Origin: Kangiella aquimarina DSM 16071
Lineage (GTDB): Bacteria; Pseudomonadota; Gammaproteobacteria; Enterobacterales; Kangiellaceae
NCBI RefSeq assembly: GCF_000374105.1
Contig: NZ_KB893651.1
Span: 521,838-585,837, forward strand
Direction: 5' to 3'
Length of the DNA: 64,000 bases
A program made the position numbers and the translations under genes. The notes under the pieces are model-generated. The model saw nothing but the letters and a program-made list of their open reading frames with translations, was not told where the DNA came from and searched no databases. This document shows, one piece after another, positions 37,428-47,431 of the stretch. Positions within the stretch are counted from its first letter, which is position 1, and every line of letters begins with the position of its first letter.

Positions 37428-38033
37428 ATGAGCTTAAGTATACTGCCAAATATCATTACCATCATGCGGATAATTCTGATTATTCCGTTTGCTTACTATG
37501 TAATGGTCGAACAGTATGCGCTTGCCTTGGTTATTTTCCTAATTGCAGGTCTCTCTGATGGTCTTGATGGATTGCTGGCAAAGCGTTTTCGTTGGCAAAG
37601 TCGCTTTGGCTCAATCACTGACCCATTAGCAGATAAACTATTATTATTGGTGGCGCTTCTGCTGTTAGTGGTTAAAGGACATATTTCCTGGACTTTGTTC
37701 TGGGTTTCAACTGCAAGAGATGTGATTATTGTTGGTGGTGCTACTAGCTATCATTACCTCGTTGGCCCCTATGAGATGCAACCCTCACTGATTTCTAAGT
37801 GGAATACTGCCTTATTGATTTTGCTTGTGTTGTTGGTGCTTTTGACTGTTGCAGGCTGGTATCCGGTTCCTGAGTTACTTTTGCAGAGTTTGGAAATAAC
37901 CGTAATTCTGACCTGTATTATCAGCGGTCTACATTACATCTGGTTAGGTATCGTTAATTATAGGTCAGTGAAAAATCAAGCGAAGTCGGACACACTCTCT
38001 AGCCCAGACTCGACTGAGCCACCAGAACAATAA
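37428..38033 (+). CDS. CDP-alcohol phosphatidyltransferase family protein
   Basis: The 201-residue protein has about five or six membrane helices. DGLDGLLAKRFRWQSRFGSITDPLADK (residues ~44-70) contains the DG-x2-A-x9-G-x3-D-x3-D signature, with Lys where the common Arg stands. It transfers a phosphatidyl group from CDP-diacylglycerol to an alcohol (phosphatidylglycerophosphate or cardiolipin type). A polar C-terminal tail follows the last helix. It lies 17 bp before hda, so the two are probably cotranscribed. Confidence 0.88.
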   Translation: MSLSILPNIITIMRIILIIPFAYYVMVEQYALALVIFLIAGLSDGLDGLLAKRFRWQSRFGSITDPLADKLLLLVALLLLVVKGHISWTLFWVSTARDVIIVGGATSYHYLVGPYEMQPSLISKWNTALLILLVLLVLLTVAGWYPVPELLLQSLEITVILTCIISGLHYIWLGIVNYRSVKNQAKSDTLSSPDSTEPPEQ

Positions 38034-38050
38034 GTGACACAACTCATTTC

Positions 38051-38740
38051 ATGCAGCAATTACCTCTCGATATTGAGCTTCATTCTGACGCAACCTTTGC
38101 AAATTTTGTAGAGGGCGAAAATCAGCTTTTGCTGCAAAAGCTCGATAGCATATGTCAGGGGGACAACGACTTCATCTATATCTATTCTGAAAAGGGGCAC
38201 GGTCGCAGCCATCTGTTGCAGGCATTAACTCACGCTTTTTCAGAGCAAAATCCAGATAAGCTGATTGCTTATTTGCCCTTGGATAACAGAATGTTACATC
38301 CCCAAATGTTGGATGGGCTGGTAGCTTTTGACTGTGTCTCGCTTGATGGGGTGGATGAGGTCATAGGGCAACTTGAGTGGCAAACAGCCATTTTCAATCT
38401 CTACAATCAACTGAAAGAGCAGGGTAAAAGCCTTCTAGTCACAGGGCTAGTAGCTCCATCGCAACTGGGAATAGAGCTTCAGGATCTTAAGTCCAGGCTA
38501 TCGGCTATGTTTATCTATAACATCAAGCCGCTAAACGATGAAGAAAAAAGGATTCTGTTACAAAAGAAGGCGCAGGAGAGAGGGCTTGAGCTTGGGACTG
38601 ATGTTGCTCAATATTTATTGGCTCGCCAGCAACGGGATTTACCCACATTGCTGGAGATTCTAGACAAATTGGATCAGGCTTCTCTTCAGGCTAAACGTAA
38701 GTTGACGATTCCTTTCATCAAAGAAGTCCTTGATTTGTAA
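38051..38740 (+). CDS. hda: DnaA regulatory inactivator Hda
   Basis: The 229-residue AAA+ protein starts with MQQLPLDIELHSDATFANFV, the clamp-binding QxxLPLD type motif of Hda. The Walker A variant is YSEKGHGRSHLLQA, and FDCVSLDGVDEVIG is the Walker B region. It binds the DNA polymerase clamp and stimulates ATP hydrolysis by DnaA. The length equals that of other Hda proteins. It closes the DUF2066-phosphatidyltransferase-hda unit. Confidence 0.94.
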   Translation: MQQLPLDIELHSDATFANFVEGENQLLLQKLDSICQGDNDFIYIYSEKGHGRSHLLQALTHAFSEQNPDKLIAYLPLDNRMLHPQMLDGLVAFDCVSLDGVDEVIGQLEWQTAIFNLYNQLKEQGKSLLVTGLVAPSQLGIELQDLKSRLSAMFIYNIKPLNDEEKRILLQKKAQERGLELGTDVAQYLLARQQRDLPTLLEILDKLDQASLQAKRKLTIPFIKEVLDL

Positions 38741-38743
38741 AGA

Positions 38744-39100
38744 TTAGTCTCCTGACTGCTCTTCAAAAAGAAACTCAAGACTGAGTTTGGCATGTCTTAA
38801 ATGTGGTATGACGATTGAACCACCAACCAGCATTGCAACGCCCATAGCTTCATCCAGTTCAGCCTTATTCCAACCCTGTTTTACGCACTGCTCCAAGTGA
38901 TAATCGATACAGTCATTGCAGCGCAATACCATTGACGCAACCAGCCCGAGCAGTTCTTTAGTCTTTGAATCAAGAACACCTTCACCATATGCTGTTTTAT
39001 CTAAGCCAAAGAAACGCTTTATTAGCAAACTGTCTGTATCAAGAGCCTTTGCGTTACCAAGCTCTCTTTTCTGACGGAACTCTTCAAAAGGATGAGTCAT
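38744..39100 (-). CDS. Carboxymuconolactone decarboxylase/AhpD-family protein
   Basis: I use the ATG at 39100 (MTHPFEEF), preceded by GAGG. The 118-residue protein has the AhpD-type LRCNDCIDYHLEQCVKQG with a CxxC pair (about residues 61-64) and a downstream EAMGVAMLVGGSIVIPH block. Members act as peroxidase-related disulfide enzymes or as decarboxylases; the CxxC favours a redox role. It lies convergent with hda, only 3 bp from its stop. Confidence 0.88.
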   Translation of the reverse strand: MTHPFEEFRQKRELGNAKALDTDSLLIKRFFGLDKTAYGEGVLDSKTKELLGLVASMVLRCNDCIDYHLEQCVKQGWNKAELDEAMGVAMLVGGSIVIPHLRHAKLSLEFLFEEQSGD

Positions 39101-39239
39101 AATAATCCTCAAATGTGCAAAAGAATCTATTGTACTGACGGCCAGATTTAGCTCAAGTAAAACTGCTGTTAGATGCTGTTTTATATAAAGTTTCTATGGT
39201 ATAAATAGAGTGCTACGGCTTGGCTGAAGAGGAAAACCC

Positions 39240-40991
39240 ATGTCTCTGACCTCAGAGGATAATAAAGAATTATTAAATATATTAATGCAAGGGGAAAAAG
39301 TCTGGAATCAATGGCGCAAAGAGAACCCGAAAACTCACGCCAATTTTGACGGACAAGATCTTCGAGGGCTGGACCTGTCTGGTTGTGACCTTTCTGAAAT
39401 GAGTTTCGTTGGAGCCAATCTTGCCTATTCGGATTTACAGGGTGTCGCCCTGATAGCAAGTAATCTTACAGATGCAAATCTATGTTACTGCAACCTTACT
39501 GGAGCCAAGCTGATTGCTGCTAACTTGAAGCAAGCCAATTTAAGCCATGCCAATTTACTACATGCCAATTTATTAACCGCCATTTGCTTTAGAACCGATT
39601 TATCCAGTGTTGATTTACGCGATCATGATTTGCGTGGCCAGGACTTACGTGAGGCAAATTTAAGCGGAGCTGATTTACGAAATCAAAACCTGGAAGGTTT
39701 GGATATGCAGGGTGCGAAGTTAATTGGCACTAAAATGGATAATGTAAACTTACGTGATACCAATTTAAATAAAGCAAACCTTTCTGATGTAGATTTATCC
39801 AGTTGTCGAATAGAAGGAGTCAGCTTAAAAAGTGCAAACTTAAGTAACGCTAATCTTTCTGGTCTCGATCTCTCTGGGTTTAATTTAAGCGGTGTTAATT
39901 TTAAAGGCGCAGATTTACGCAGTGCAAACCTGACTAAAGCCAATCTTGATAATGCTATTTTAAGCGCTGCAAAGTTATGGCAAGTTCAAACTAATGGTTG
40001 GTCAATTCGTAATATTGAATGTAGTCATGCAAGCTGGGATCAGCGTGGCCGCGACTATACTCATTATGCAAAGAATCAATTCGAAAAACTATTCGCGGAC
40101 AAGATAACTTTTACGCTACGTTACCAGCGTATGCTTTCCTATCAGGACCTGGCAACCTTACCATTTTTGATTGAACATCTGGAAGCTAGCTATTGGGGCT
40201 GTAAGTTACGAATACGAGATATTCGCAATGAGCCAGGAGACACTCGAGCCATTATTGTGGTAGAGGATACAGGAGGTCTAAACCCGACCATGCTTGAAGC
40301 CAGCTTGCGTCAGGAGGCTGAAAAGTTACAGTCAATTCAGATCAGTCTTCAGTCAGAACGTAAGTTGCAATTTGAAATTCGTGAATCGCTACAGGCCATT
40401 AAAGATAAATACTGGCCAAAGCTGCTAGAACTTTCAGAAATTGATAGTGATGCTAAAACACGTCGTTTAGCAGTATTGTTTACCGATTTAAAAGGCTTTT
40501 CTCATTGGACTGAAGAAGATAGAACAGAAAAGCTATCATTATTCCGAGGTCTTCTAAAACCGGTTTTGAAAAAATGGCAAGCTAGCTATCCAAACATGGA
40601 AGGTGACTCACTTAGAGCGACCTTCCAAAATGTCGAAAGTGCCTTAAGCTGTGCTGCAATGATTCAGAAAGTTCTAGCAGGTGCTGGTTTTGCCTTGCGT
40701 ATCGGCCTAGACATAGGTGAGGTTAAGATTACCCACAACGAAATTACCGAGCAGCTTGATATTGAGGGTGATGCGATAAATTTTGCAGCGCGACTTGAAT
40801 CAATGGCTGAACCAGGGGAAGTCCTGGTGTCTGAAAATGTTCGTCATTATGCTATTCAGGCGGATTCCGCATTTACTTTTAAAGAACAACGTCTGGCATT
40901 AAAAAAGGCCGTTGGCGATAAACAGGCTGGTGATAAGATTGTCTGTTATTCGGCACAACCATTGGCGTTTGTTCAGCCTCCGGAGTCATAG
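39240..40991 (+). CDS. Pentapeptide-repeat protein fused to class III nucleotidyl cyclase
   Basis: The 583-residue protein has ~40 N-terminal residues, then pentapeptide repeats of A(D/N)LXX type (about 36-255) forming a right-handed beta-helix. Residues ~260-400 are a mixed linker. The class III cyclase domain follows (~410-580). The first metal Asp lies in LAVLFTDLKGFSHWT, the second in MEGDSLRATF, and the transition-state Asn and Arg in GDAINFAARL. The substrate-selecting Lys before GD is replaced (YPNMEGD), so ATP versus GTP use is open. It lies one base before a TolB-like secreted protein and upstream of a c-di-GMP protein. Confidence 0.85.
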   Translation: MSLTSEDNKELLNILMQGEKVWNQWRKENPKTHANFDGQDLRGLDLSGCDLSEMSFVGANLAYSDLQGVALIASNLTDANLCYCNLTGAKLIAANLKQANLSHANLLHANLLTAICFRTDLSSVDLRDHDLRGQDLREANLSGADLRNQNLEGLDMQGAKLIGTKMDNVNLRDTNLNKANLSDVDLSSCRIEGVSLKSANLSNANLSGLDLSGFNLSGVNFKGADLRSANLTKANLDNAILSAAKLWQVQTNGWSIRNIECSHASWDQRGRDYTHYAKNQFEKLFADKITFTLRYQRMLSYQDLATLPFLIEHLEASYWGCKLRIRDIRNEPGDTRAIIVVEDTGGLNPTMLEASLRQEAEKLQSIQISLQSERKLQFEIRESLQAIKDKYWPKLLELSEIDSDAKTRRLAVLFTDLKGFSHWTEEDRTEKLSLFRGLLKPVLKKWQASYPNMEGDSLRATFQNVESALSCAAMIQKVLAGAGFALRIGLDIGEVKITHNEITEQLDIEGDAINFAARLESMAEPGEVLVSENVRHYAIQADSAFTFKEQRLALKKAVGDKQAGDKIVCYSAQPLAFVQPPES

Positions 40992-41879
40992 ATGACATTT
41001 ACGTCCAGGTCGGTATTGTTATTAACAGCAGTTTTATTTTTTTCGGCAAGTGTTTTAGCAGAAGAAGAAACTCCTTCCATTCCCTCTACAGACATCACCA
41101 TCATCCCCATAAAGTCTGATGGCAAACTCATCAAAGTTGAGGCTGGCAATGCACTTAATGTATTGCATCACGATGGTTATGACAATCAGCCTCACTTTTC
41201 AAAAGATGGCAAGCAGCTCTACTTCACTCGAATGCTCGACCAGCAAACCGATATTTTTGTTTATCGATTTGATGATAAGAAGTTATCTAATATCACCAAT
41301 ACTCAAAATATCAGCGAGTATTCTCCCACGGTTTACAATCCATCTAGCCTAAGCGTGATCGGAGTCAACCCTGAAGGCCAGCAACATCTGCGTTTGGTTA
41401 GTTTAGTTGGTGATTCTCAAAAAGTGCTTAACCCAGAAATAGAGCCTGTCGGCTACCACGCCTGGCTTAATACCGAGTTGGCAACCGTTTTTGTGCTTGG
41501 AGATGTGATGACCTTGCAATTATTTGATATTAATTCGGAAGGTCAGTCAGAGCCGCTAATCGAAAACATTGGTCGTTGTTTGCAGAGAATTGAAGAAAAT
41601 AAAGTCAGTTTTACACAGGTTATCGATGGACAGCACCATTTATTCACCCTCAATCAGAAGGCTGAGGTTGAGCCTACAGGGATAGTATTACCTGACGGTG
41701 TACAAGACTATGTTTGGTGGGACTCTGAAGGAGTGCTGGTTGGTCAAAACAGTCAACTATGGTATATAAGTAGTGCTCAAAAGAAACAGGTTGCAGATTT
41801 ACAAGAACTAAAAATAAACAATATCACGAGGCTTGCATTACATAATACTGAGCAAAAACTTGCGATAGTCCACGAGTAA
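40992..41879 (+). CDS. Secreted TolB-like (PD40/WD40-like repeat) protein
   Basis: The ATG immediately follows the TAG of the cyclase gene. The 295-residue protein has a signal peptide (SRSVLLLTAVLFFSASVLAEEE). Residues ~55-110 have the PD40-type repeat (NQPHFSKDGKQLYFTRMLDQQTDIFVYRFD), and further beta-strand repeats follow. A beta-propeller in the periplasm is likely. Function unknown; a sensor or partner role for the neighbouring signalling genes is inference from adjacency only. Confidence 0.75.
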   Translation: MTFTSRSVLLLTAVLFFSASVLAEEETPSIPSTDITIIPIKSDGKLIKVEAGNALNVLHHDGYDNQPHFSKDGKQLYFTRMLDQQTDIFVYRFDDKKLSNITNTQNISEYSPTVYNPSSLSVIGVNPEGQQHLRLVSLVGDSQKVLNPEIEPVGYHAWLNTELATVFVLGDVMTLQLFDINSEGQSEPLIENIGRCLQRIEENKVSFTQVIDGQHHLFTLNQKAEVEPTGIVLPDGVQDYVWWDSEGVLVGQNSQLWYISSAQKKQVADLQELKINNITRLALHNTEQKLAIVHE

Positions 41880-41900
41880 AACCTCTAGGAGCAGTCTTAC

Positions 41901-44252
41901 ATGACACGAAAGGCGAAGCCGCTACCATTTTTGGTAAAGAACCTGATTGCAATTGGCATCATTCTGCTTTTGGGCTTTGCATTTTTATTCCTGGCTGGTC
42001 GATGGTTAGAGTCAACAGAACATCAATATGCCGAAGAGCGCTTTAATGATGTATCCATGCGCTATCTTCTAAAAGTTTCCAATGATGTTGAGCGGTTTAT
42101 TGATGATGTTGATCAGCTGGCAACCTTCTTTTCACTATCAGAAAAAGTTACCAGGTTTGAGTTTGAGCACTTTGCGATGAGCAATCTGGTCAAGCATGGT
42201 GGTGTTCAGGCTTTCGAATATGTTCAGATTGTTAGACATGAACAACTGGATTCATTTTTGGAGAGTGCCAGAGAAGCATATCCAGACTTCACCATGACAG
42301 AGAAACAAGATGATGGGAGCTTAATTCCACTGGTTCTTAATAGAGATACTTATTACCCGATCCTTTATGCATATCCTTATGAAGAAAATAAAGAAGTTAT
42401 TGGTTACGATCCATACAAAGCTGAGCCACGCCAGGAAGCATTAGAGCGCGCTATTTCAACTAATGATACAACCGTCAGTTCAAGAATGGAGCTGCATCAG
42501 CATCCTGGAAAGTCCGCAGCTTTAGTATTCTCTCCTGCATTTAAGTATGAAAAATCAGGGAAGGTATTTGAAACTATTGGCTTTGCTGAAGGAGTCTTTG
42601 TACTTGAAGACTTGATTAGTGAAAGTTCAGATGACTTGGCCCGATTTGGGTTAACCTTGGTTATAAAGGATGTTACCGATGGAGAGCCTGTTCTTCTGCT
42701 TGAGCACCACTCAAGGGGGGAGCGTCAAATTGACGAAGAGCATTACTTTTCCATTGATAAGACATTTAGTTTCGGTGGCAGACAGTGGAATATGACAATA
42801 ATAGGCAACATCGAAGAGTTCTATTTGCCATTATCCAACGCTCGATATTCTCTAATTTTAGTAGTAGTGCTACTTGCTATTCTGCTTTGTTACTTTATGT
42901 ATCTGGTGTTTGTGCTGTATAGAAATAACCAGGTCCTTATGGAAAGTAAAGGTCAGCTGAGAAAGAATATTAATGAACTTGAATCAAGTCGAAATCAATT
43001 GGTCTATCAGGCTAATCATGACTTCCTGACCGATCTTGAAAACCGCTTTGCTTTAGACAAATTTTTAAACGAGCTTATTGAGCACAAGACAAAACAATCG
43101 CATGTTGCCTGTTTGTTGGATATAGATAAATTCAACCTGGTTAATGATTCATTTGGTCATGAAGCTGGAAACTTTGTATTAAAACAGTTCGCAAAAATCA
43201 TTCAGAGCAACATCGGCAAGGAGGACAGAGCTTACCGCCTAAGCGCCGATGAGTTCTTAGTTATTTTTGACTCCATGCAATTAGAGTCCGCCTACCATGT
43301 AATCGATAAAATTATCAACATTGTTCATGATACCGTCTTTGATTGGAGTCAGATGAATATCAATGTCCATGCCAGCGCAGGTATGGCTGTCATCAGCTCC
43401 GATACTCAGGGCGCAAGTGAAGTTTTATCTGAGCTTGCATCGGCCAGAACTATTGCAAAAGAAAAAGGCGGAAACAGAATTCATGTTTTCGATAAAAATG
43501 ATCCTGAGAGTGTGCATTTTCATAATCAGGTACTGTGGGTTAATCGCATTAATAAAGCGTTAGACGAAGACCGCTTTGCTTTGCGAGTGCAAACCATCAA
43601 GAGCCTAAATAATACTGGTGATTTAAAAGAAGTTCTTGTGGTCATGTTGGATGAAGAGGGAGGAATGATTCCGCCTATTGAGTTTATTCCGGCTGCAGAG
43701 CGCTTTAACTTAATGCACAAAGTTGATCACTGGGTTGTAGACCGTGTACTTGAATATCTTGAAGCAAACACTCAAGCCAGCGAGTTCTTATGGTGTATAA
43801 ACTTGTCAGGTGTATCACTTAACAGTGAAGAGTTTAGAAATCGCCTGGTAGAGCAGGTTTCTGAATCTCCAGAGCTGGCGAAATATCTCGTATTTGAGAT
43901 AACCGAAACTGCAGCCATTAATAATTACGAACTGGTAAAAACCTTTATTGATAATTTGAATGACTATGGCTGTAAATTTGCTTTAGATGATTTTGGCAGT
44001 GGTATGTCTTCATATGGTTATTTAAGAAATATACCTGTTGATTTCATTAAAGTGGATGGTTCATTTATCAAGCAAATTCTTGAAAATGATTATGACCAGA
44101 CCATTGTTAAAAGTATCTGTGAAATCAGTGTCCAGTTAGGCATTAAAACAATTGCTGAGTTTGTTGAAAACGAACAGGTTTTAAATAAGATCGAAGAAAT
44201 GGGTTTTGACTATGGGCAGGGTTACCACATCGATAAGCCAAAACTTATTTAA
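41901..44252 (+). CDS. CHASE-GGDEF-EAL c-di-GMP protein
   Basis: The 783-residue protein has a helix at ~12-31, a periplasmic CHASE-type sensor (~32-310), a second helix (~313-340), GGDEF (~370-535) and EAL (~545-783). The GGDEF signature reads YRLSADEFLVIF, that is, SADEF in place of GGDEF, so cyclase activity is doubtful. The EAL domain has EVL in place of EAL, with FEITETAAINN, FALDDFGSGMSSYGYL, IKVDGSFI, TIAEFVE and YGQGYHIDKP all present. Phosphodiesterase activity is therefore plausible. It follows the TolB-like gene by 21 bp and is closed by a terminator. Confidence 0.9.
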   Translation: MTRKAKPLPFLVKNLIAIGIILLLGFAFLFLAGRWLESTEHQYAEERFNDVSMRYLLKVSNDVERFIDDVDQLATFFSLSEKVTRFEFEHFAMSNLVKHGGVQAFEYVQIVRHEQLDSFLESAREAYPDFTMTEKQDDGSLIPLVLNRDTYYPILYAYPYEENKEVIGYDPYKAEPRQEALERAISTNDTTVSSRMELHQHPGKSAALVFSPAFKYEKSGKVFETIGFAEGVFVLEDLISESSDDLARFGLTLVIKDVTDGEPVLLLEHHSRGERQIDEEHYFSIDKTFSFGGRQWNMTIIGNIEEFYLPLSNARYSLILVVVLLAILLCYFMYLVFVLYRNNQVLMESKGQLRKNINELESSRNQLVYQANHDFLTDLENRFALDKFLNELIEHKTKQSHVACLLDIDKFNLVNDSFGHEAGNFVLKQFAKIIQSNIGKEDRAYRLSADEFLVIFDSMQLESAYHVIDKIINIVHDTVFDWSQMNINVHASAGMAVISSDTQGASEVLSELASARTIAKEKGGNRIHVFDKNDPESVHFHNQVLWVNRINKALDEDRFALRVQTIKSLNNTGDLKEVLVVMLDEEGGMIPPIEFIPAAERFNLMHKVDHWVVDRVLEYLEANTQASEFLWCINLSGVSLNSEEFRNRLVEQVSESPELAKYLVFEITETAAINNYELVKTFIDNLNDYGCKFALDDFGSGMSSYGYLRNIPVDFIKVDGSFIKQILENDYDQTIVKSICEISVQLGIKTIAEFVENEQVLNKIEEMGFDYGQGYHIDKPKLI

Positions 44253-44264
44253 CAATCTTTAGAC

Positions 44265-44293
44265 AAAAAAAAGCCGCAGAAGCGGCTTTTTTT
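44265..44293. terminator. Bidirectional terminator between the c-di-GMP gene and pckA
   Basis: The stem AAGCCGC/GCGGCTT with loop AGAA is flanked by an A-run and a T-run; it sits between convergent genes. Confidence 0.88.
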
Positions 44294-44309
44294 ATGGGTA
44301 TGTGACAAC

Positions 44310-45911
44310 TTATAGCGTTGGGCCTGCAGGAATCAATGCCTTGGCTTTGTCATTATCTGCAAAACGGTTGAAGTTCTTGATGAACATTTCCGCAAGTTTC
44401 TTAGCTTTTACTTCCCAGTCCGCAGCAGTTGCATATGTGTTCTGCGGATTAAGGATTTTAGTATCCACACCTTTCAGCTCTGTTGGGATGGCTAAGTTGA
44501 AGTAAGGCAAGTTCTCAAATGAGCACTCCTCGATAGAGCCGTCCATGATGGCATCAATAATGCCGCGTGTATCTTTGATGGATATGCGCTTACCAGTACC
44601 ATTCCAGCCAGTATTGACCAGATAGACTTCTGCCCCAGCATCTTGAATGCGTTTTTCCAATACTTCTGCATATTGAGTAGGATGAAGTGACAGGAATGCT
44701 TCACCAAAACATGAAGAGAAGGTTGGTGTTGGTTCGGTAATACCGCGCTCTGTACCTGCAAGTTTAGCCGTAAAGCCCGACAGGAAGTAGTATTGAGTTT
44801 GATCAGGCGTTAGTTTTGCAACAGGTGGTAAAACACCAAATGCGTCTGCAGTCAGGAAAACTACTTTCTGAGCATGACCAGCCATAGACACTGGCTTGAC
44901 GATATTGTCGATATGGTAGATAGGATAAGAAACGCGAGTATTCTCTGTTTTACTACCATCGTCGAAATCAATTTTACCATTTTCGCCTACCACAACATTC
45001 TCAAGGAGTGCATCACGACGAATCGCGCGGTAGATATCAGGCTCGTTTTCTTCTGTTAAGTTAATTGTTTTTGCGTAACAGCCGCCTTCAAAGTTGAAGA
45101 CACCATTATCATCCCAGCCATGTTCATCATCACCGATTAGAGCACGTTTTGGGTCTGTAGAAAGCGTTGTCTTACCGGTACCTGATAGACCAAAGAAGAT
45201 AGCAACATCGCCTTTCTCGCCAACGTTTGCAGAGCAGTGCATTGACGCGATACCTTTTAATGGCAACAGGTAGTTCATCATTGAGAACATACCTTTTTTC
45301 ATTTCGCCGCCATACCAGGTGCCACCGATCAACTGGATTTTCTCAGTTAGATTGAAAGCAACAAAGTTTTCAGAGTTAAGTCCGTGTTCTTGCCACTTTG
45401 GGTTGGTTGCCTTAGAGCCATTCATAACCACGAAATCTGGCTCAAAGCCTTCCAATTCCTCTTCAGTTGGACGAATGAACATGTTCTTAACAAAGTGTGC
45501 CTGCCAGGCAACTTGAGTGATAAAGCGAACTTTTAGGCGGGTTGCTTCGTCAGCACCGCAGAAAGTATCAACTACGAATAGGCGGCTGTTGGATAATTGA
45601 TTGGTAACAACCTGCTTCAAGTCTGACCATACTTCTGGAGAAATTGGTTTGTTGTCGTTTACTCCATTTTTTGACCACCAGACCGTATCGCGGGTGGTAT
45701 CGTCCATAACGATGTATTTATCTTTTGGTGAACGACCTGTAAAAATACCGGTATCTACCGCAACTGCACCAGTGTCAGTGACCACACCTTTTTCATAACC
45801 TTCGGCGCCGGGCTTGGTTTCTTCTTCAAAAAGTAATTCGTAAGACGGGTTATAAACGATTTCTGAAACTGAGTGGATGCCATATTGGCTTAAATCAAGA
45901 TTGCGAGACAT
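44310..45911 (-). CDS. pckA: Phosphoenolpyruvate carboxykinase (ATP)
   Basis: The 533-residue enzyme has [11 protein letters not shown] (the kinase-1a P-loop, about residue 245), [43 protein letters not shown] and [11 protein letters not shown], all PEPCK (ATP) signatures. It converts oxaloacetate to PEP in gluconeogenesis. The length is typical. A TTGACA in the 265-bp region upstream (45912-46176) has no matching -10, so I do not assign a promoter. Confidence 0.97.
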   Translation of the reverse strand: MSRNLDLSQYGIHSVSEIVYNPSYELLFEEETKPGAEGYEKGVVTDTGAVAVDTGIFTGRSPKDKYIVMDDTTRDTVWWSKNGVNDNKPISPEVWSDLKQVVTNQLSNSRLFVVDTFCGADEATRLKVRFITQVAWQAHFVKNMFIRPTEEELEGFEPDFVVMNGSKATNPKWQEHGLNSENFVAFNLTEKIQLIGGTWYGGEMKKGMFSMMNYLLPLKGIASMHCSANVGEKGDVAIFFGLSGTGKTTLSTDPKRALIGDDEHGWDDNGVFNFEGGCYAKTINLTEENEPDIYRAIRRDALLENVVVGENGKIDFDDGSKTENTRVSYPIYHIDNIVKPVSMAGHAQKVVFLTADAFGVLPPVAKLTPDQTQYYFLSGFTAKLAGTERGITEPTPTFSSCFGEAFLSLHPTQYAEVLEKRIQDAGAEVYLVNTGWNGTGKRISIKDTRGIIDAIMDGSIEECSFENLPYFNLAIPTELKGVDTKILNPQNTYATAADWEVKAKKLAEMFIKNFNRFADNDKAKALIPAGPTL

Positions 45912-46176
45912 TGGGTACTCCTCTTGGACAAAGGCTTCTCAAACCTTTGCAATGCAACTGTTAAGCTAAGCGGTTCGGGATGCTTAAAAATTGCGCGCTA
46001 TTATCGCAGAAAATAAAAAGGCTTGCGAGAGGTAAAAGCTATCAATTGTCAAATTTTTTGCCAGTCATTGGCATTTTAAATCGATAGCTTGTTCTATGGT
46101 TAAGCACAGGGTTGAGTGCTGTGAATTATCAGCAGCAAGCAAAAGCGCTTTATTGGTCTTTTTGGCTATCTAAACC

Positions 46177-47148
46177 TTAAGAGTTTCGTTTCAGAGATAG
46201 GCGAGCAATATCTACCAACGCCTGCTTATATTGGTTATCAGGTAATGGCTCCAGAGCTGATATGGCCTTAGCTACTGCTTGTTCTGCGGCCTGATAAGTG
46301 TATTCAATAGCGCCTGTTTGCTCGATAACTTGCAAAATGGCTTCCATATTATCAAGTCCACCTTGCTCAATAGCCTGACGAATCATCTTGGCATCACTTT
46401 CAGAGGCATGCTGCATGGCGTAAATAAGGGGTAGTGTAGGTTTTCCTTCGGCCAAATCATCACCGACATTCTTGCCCAGCTCCTGGGTATCTGCGGCATA
46501 GTCCAAAGCATCATCAATCAGCTGGAATGCATTGCCCAGCTGCAGGCCATATTCTCGTAAACCGTTTTCTATATTTTTAGAGGTACCCGCTAGAATGGCC
46601 GCCAGTTGTGTTGCGGCGGCGAATAAAATGGCTGTTTTACGCTCAATGACCTGATAATAAGAAGCTTCATCCACATCGGGATCATTCACATTCATAAGCT
46701 GCAAGACTTCACCTGCAGCCACTTCATTTGTGGTTTGCGACAGGACTTCCATTACGCGCATTTCACCGACTTCAACCATCATTTGAAATGAGCGGCTGTA
46801 AAGGTAGTCACCAACTAGCACAGAAGCCTGGTTACCGAACATGGCATTGGCTGTCTGACGGCCTCGACGTAGATCCGACTCATCCACCACATCATCATGG
46901 AGCAGGGTCGCGGTATGGATAAGCTCAATGACAGCAGCCAGGTTGGGATGAAAATCCCCTTTATAATTTAATGACTTAGCTGCAAGAAGAAGGAGCATAG
47001 GACGGAGTCTTTTGCCACCTGCAGCAACAATATAGTGACCGACCTGATTTACCAGAACCACGTCTGATTGCAGTCTATCTAAAATGATTTGGTTGGTAGC
47101 ATCAAAGTCATCAGCAACCAGAGCTCGAATTTGGTCAAGGGTCATCAT
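46177..47148 (-). CDS. ispB: Octaprenyl diphosphate synthase
   Basis: I place the start at the ATG at 47148 (MMTLDQIRALVADDF), matching the 323-residue length and N-terminus of E. coli IspB; the frame is open to 47202. GGGKRLRPMLLLLA is the isopentenyl-PP site, ATLLHDDVVDESDLRRG the first Asp-rich motif and LIDDALDYAAD the second. It makes the polyprenyl side chain of ubiquinone, so it links to the ubi genes of this window in function. It is divergent from rplU over 283 bp, the standard gammaproteobacterial arrangement. Confidence 0.96.
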   Translation of the reverse strand: MMTLDQIRALVADDFDATNQIILDRLQSDVVLVNQVGHYIVAAGGKRLRPMLLLLAAKSLNYKGDFHPNLAAVIELIHTATLLHDDVVDESDLRRGRQTANAMFGNQASVLVGDYLYSRSFQMMVEVGEMRVMEVLSQTTNEVAAGEVLQLMNVNDPDVDEASYYQVIERKTAILFAAATQLAAILAGTSKNIENGLREYGLQLGNAFQLIDDALDYAADTQELGKNVGDDLAEGKPTLPLIYAMQHASESDAKMIRQAIEQGGLDNMEAILQVIEQTGAIEYTYQAAEQAVAKAISALEPLPDNQYKQALVDIARLSLKRNS

Positions 47149-47322
47149 ATTTATTAACAAAGCGTTTGTATTCTGTAGAAAAATCAATAAAATGCCCCGC
47201 AATCCTAGTGAGGCAGCTCGATTCGGTCAAGTCTTATCGGCTTTTTTTCGTATCGCCAGGCTGAGACTAGGCTTAGACTCGTGAAGAAAGCGTAAAAAAG
47301 CCTGATTTTATCGGCTTTTCGC

Positions 47323-47351
47323 TTGCTTCGGGGCGTGCTTTGGCTTACAAT
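47323..47351 (+). promoter_or_regulatory. Probable sigma70 promoter of rplU-rpmA
   Basis: TTGCTT (47323-47328), a 17-bp spacer and TACAAT (47346-47351) lie 80 bp before the rplU start. The -35 is weak (3 of 6), the -10 strong (5 of 6). Confidence 0.5.
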
Positions 47352-47431
47352 TCGCGCCCTTAATTCGTAATCGCATTGCATATTAACCTTGTCGTTGAGA
47401 TATACGAGAGGGTCATAACTGGAGAATAAAT

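Noticed and set aside
46039..46058. TTGACA on the minus strand before pckA as a -35 element
   Set aside because: No acceptable -10 lies 16-18 bp downstream.
47294..47319. Hairpin AAAAGCC/GGCTTTT upstream of rplU as a leader terminator or L21 leader
   Set aside because: The stem is short with no adequate T-run, and it lies upstream of the probable promoter; not enough to claim regulation.
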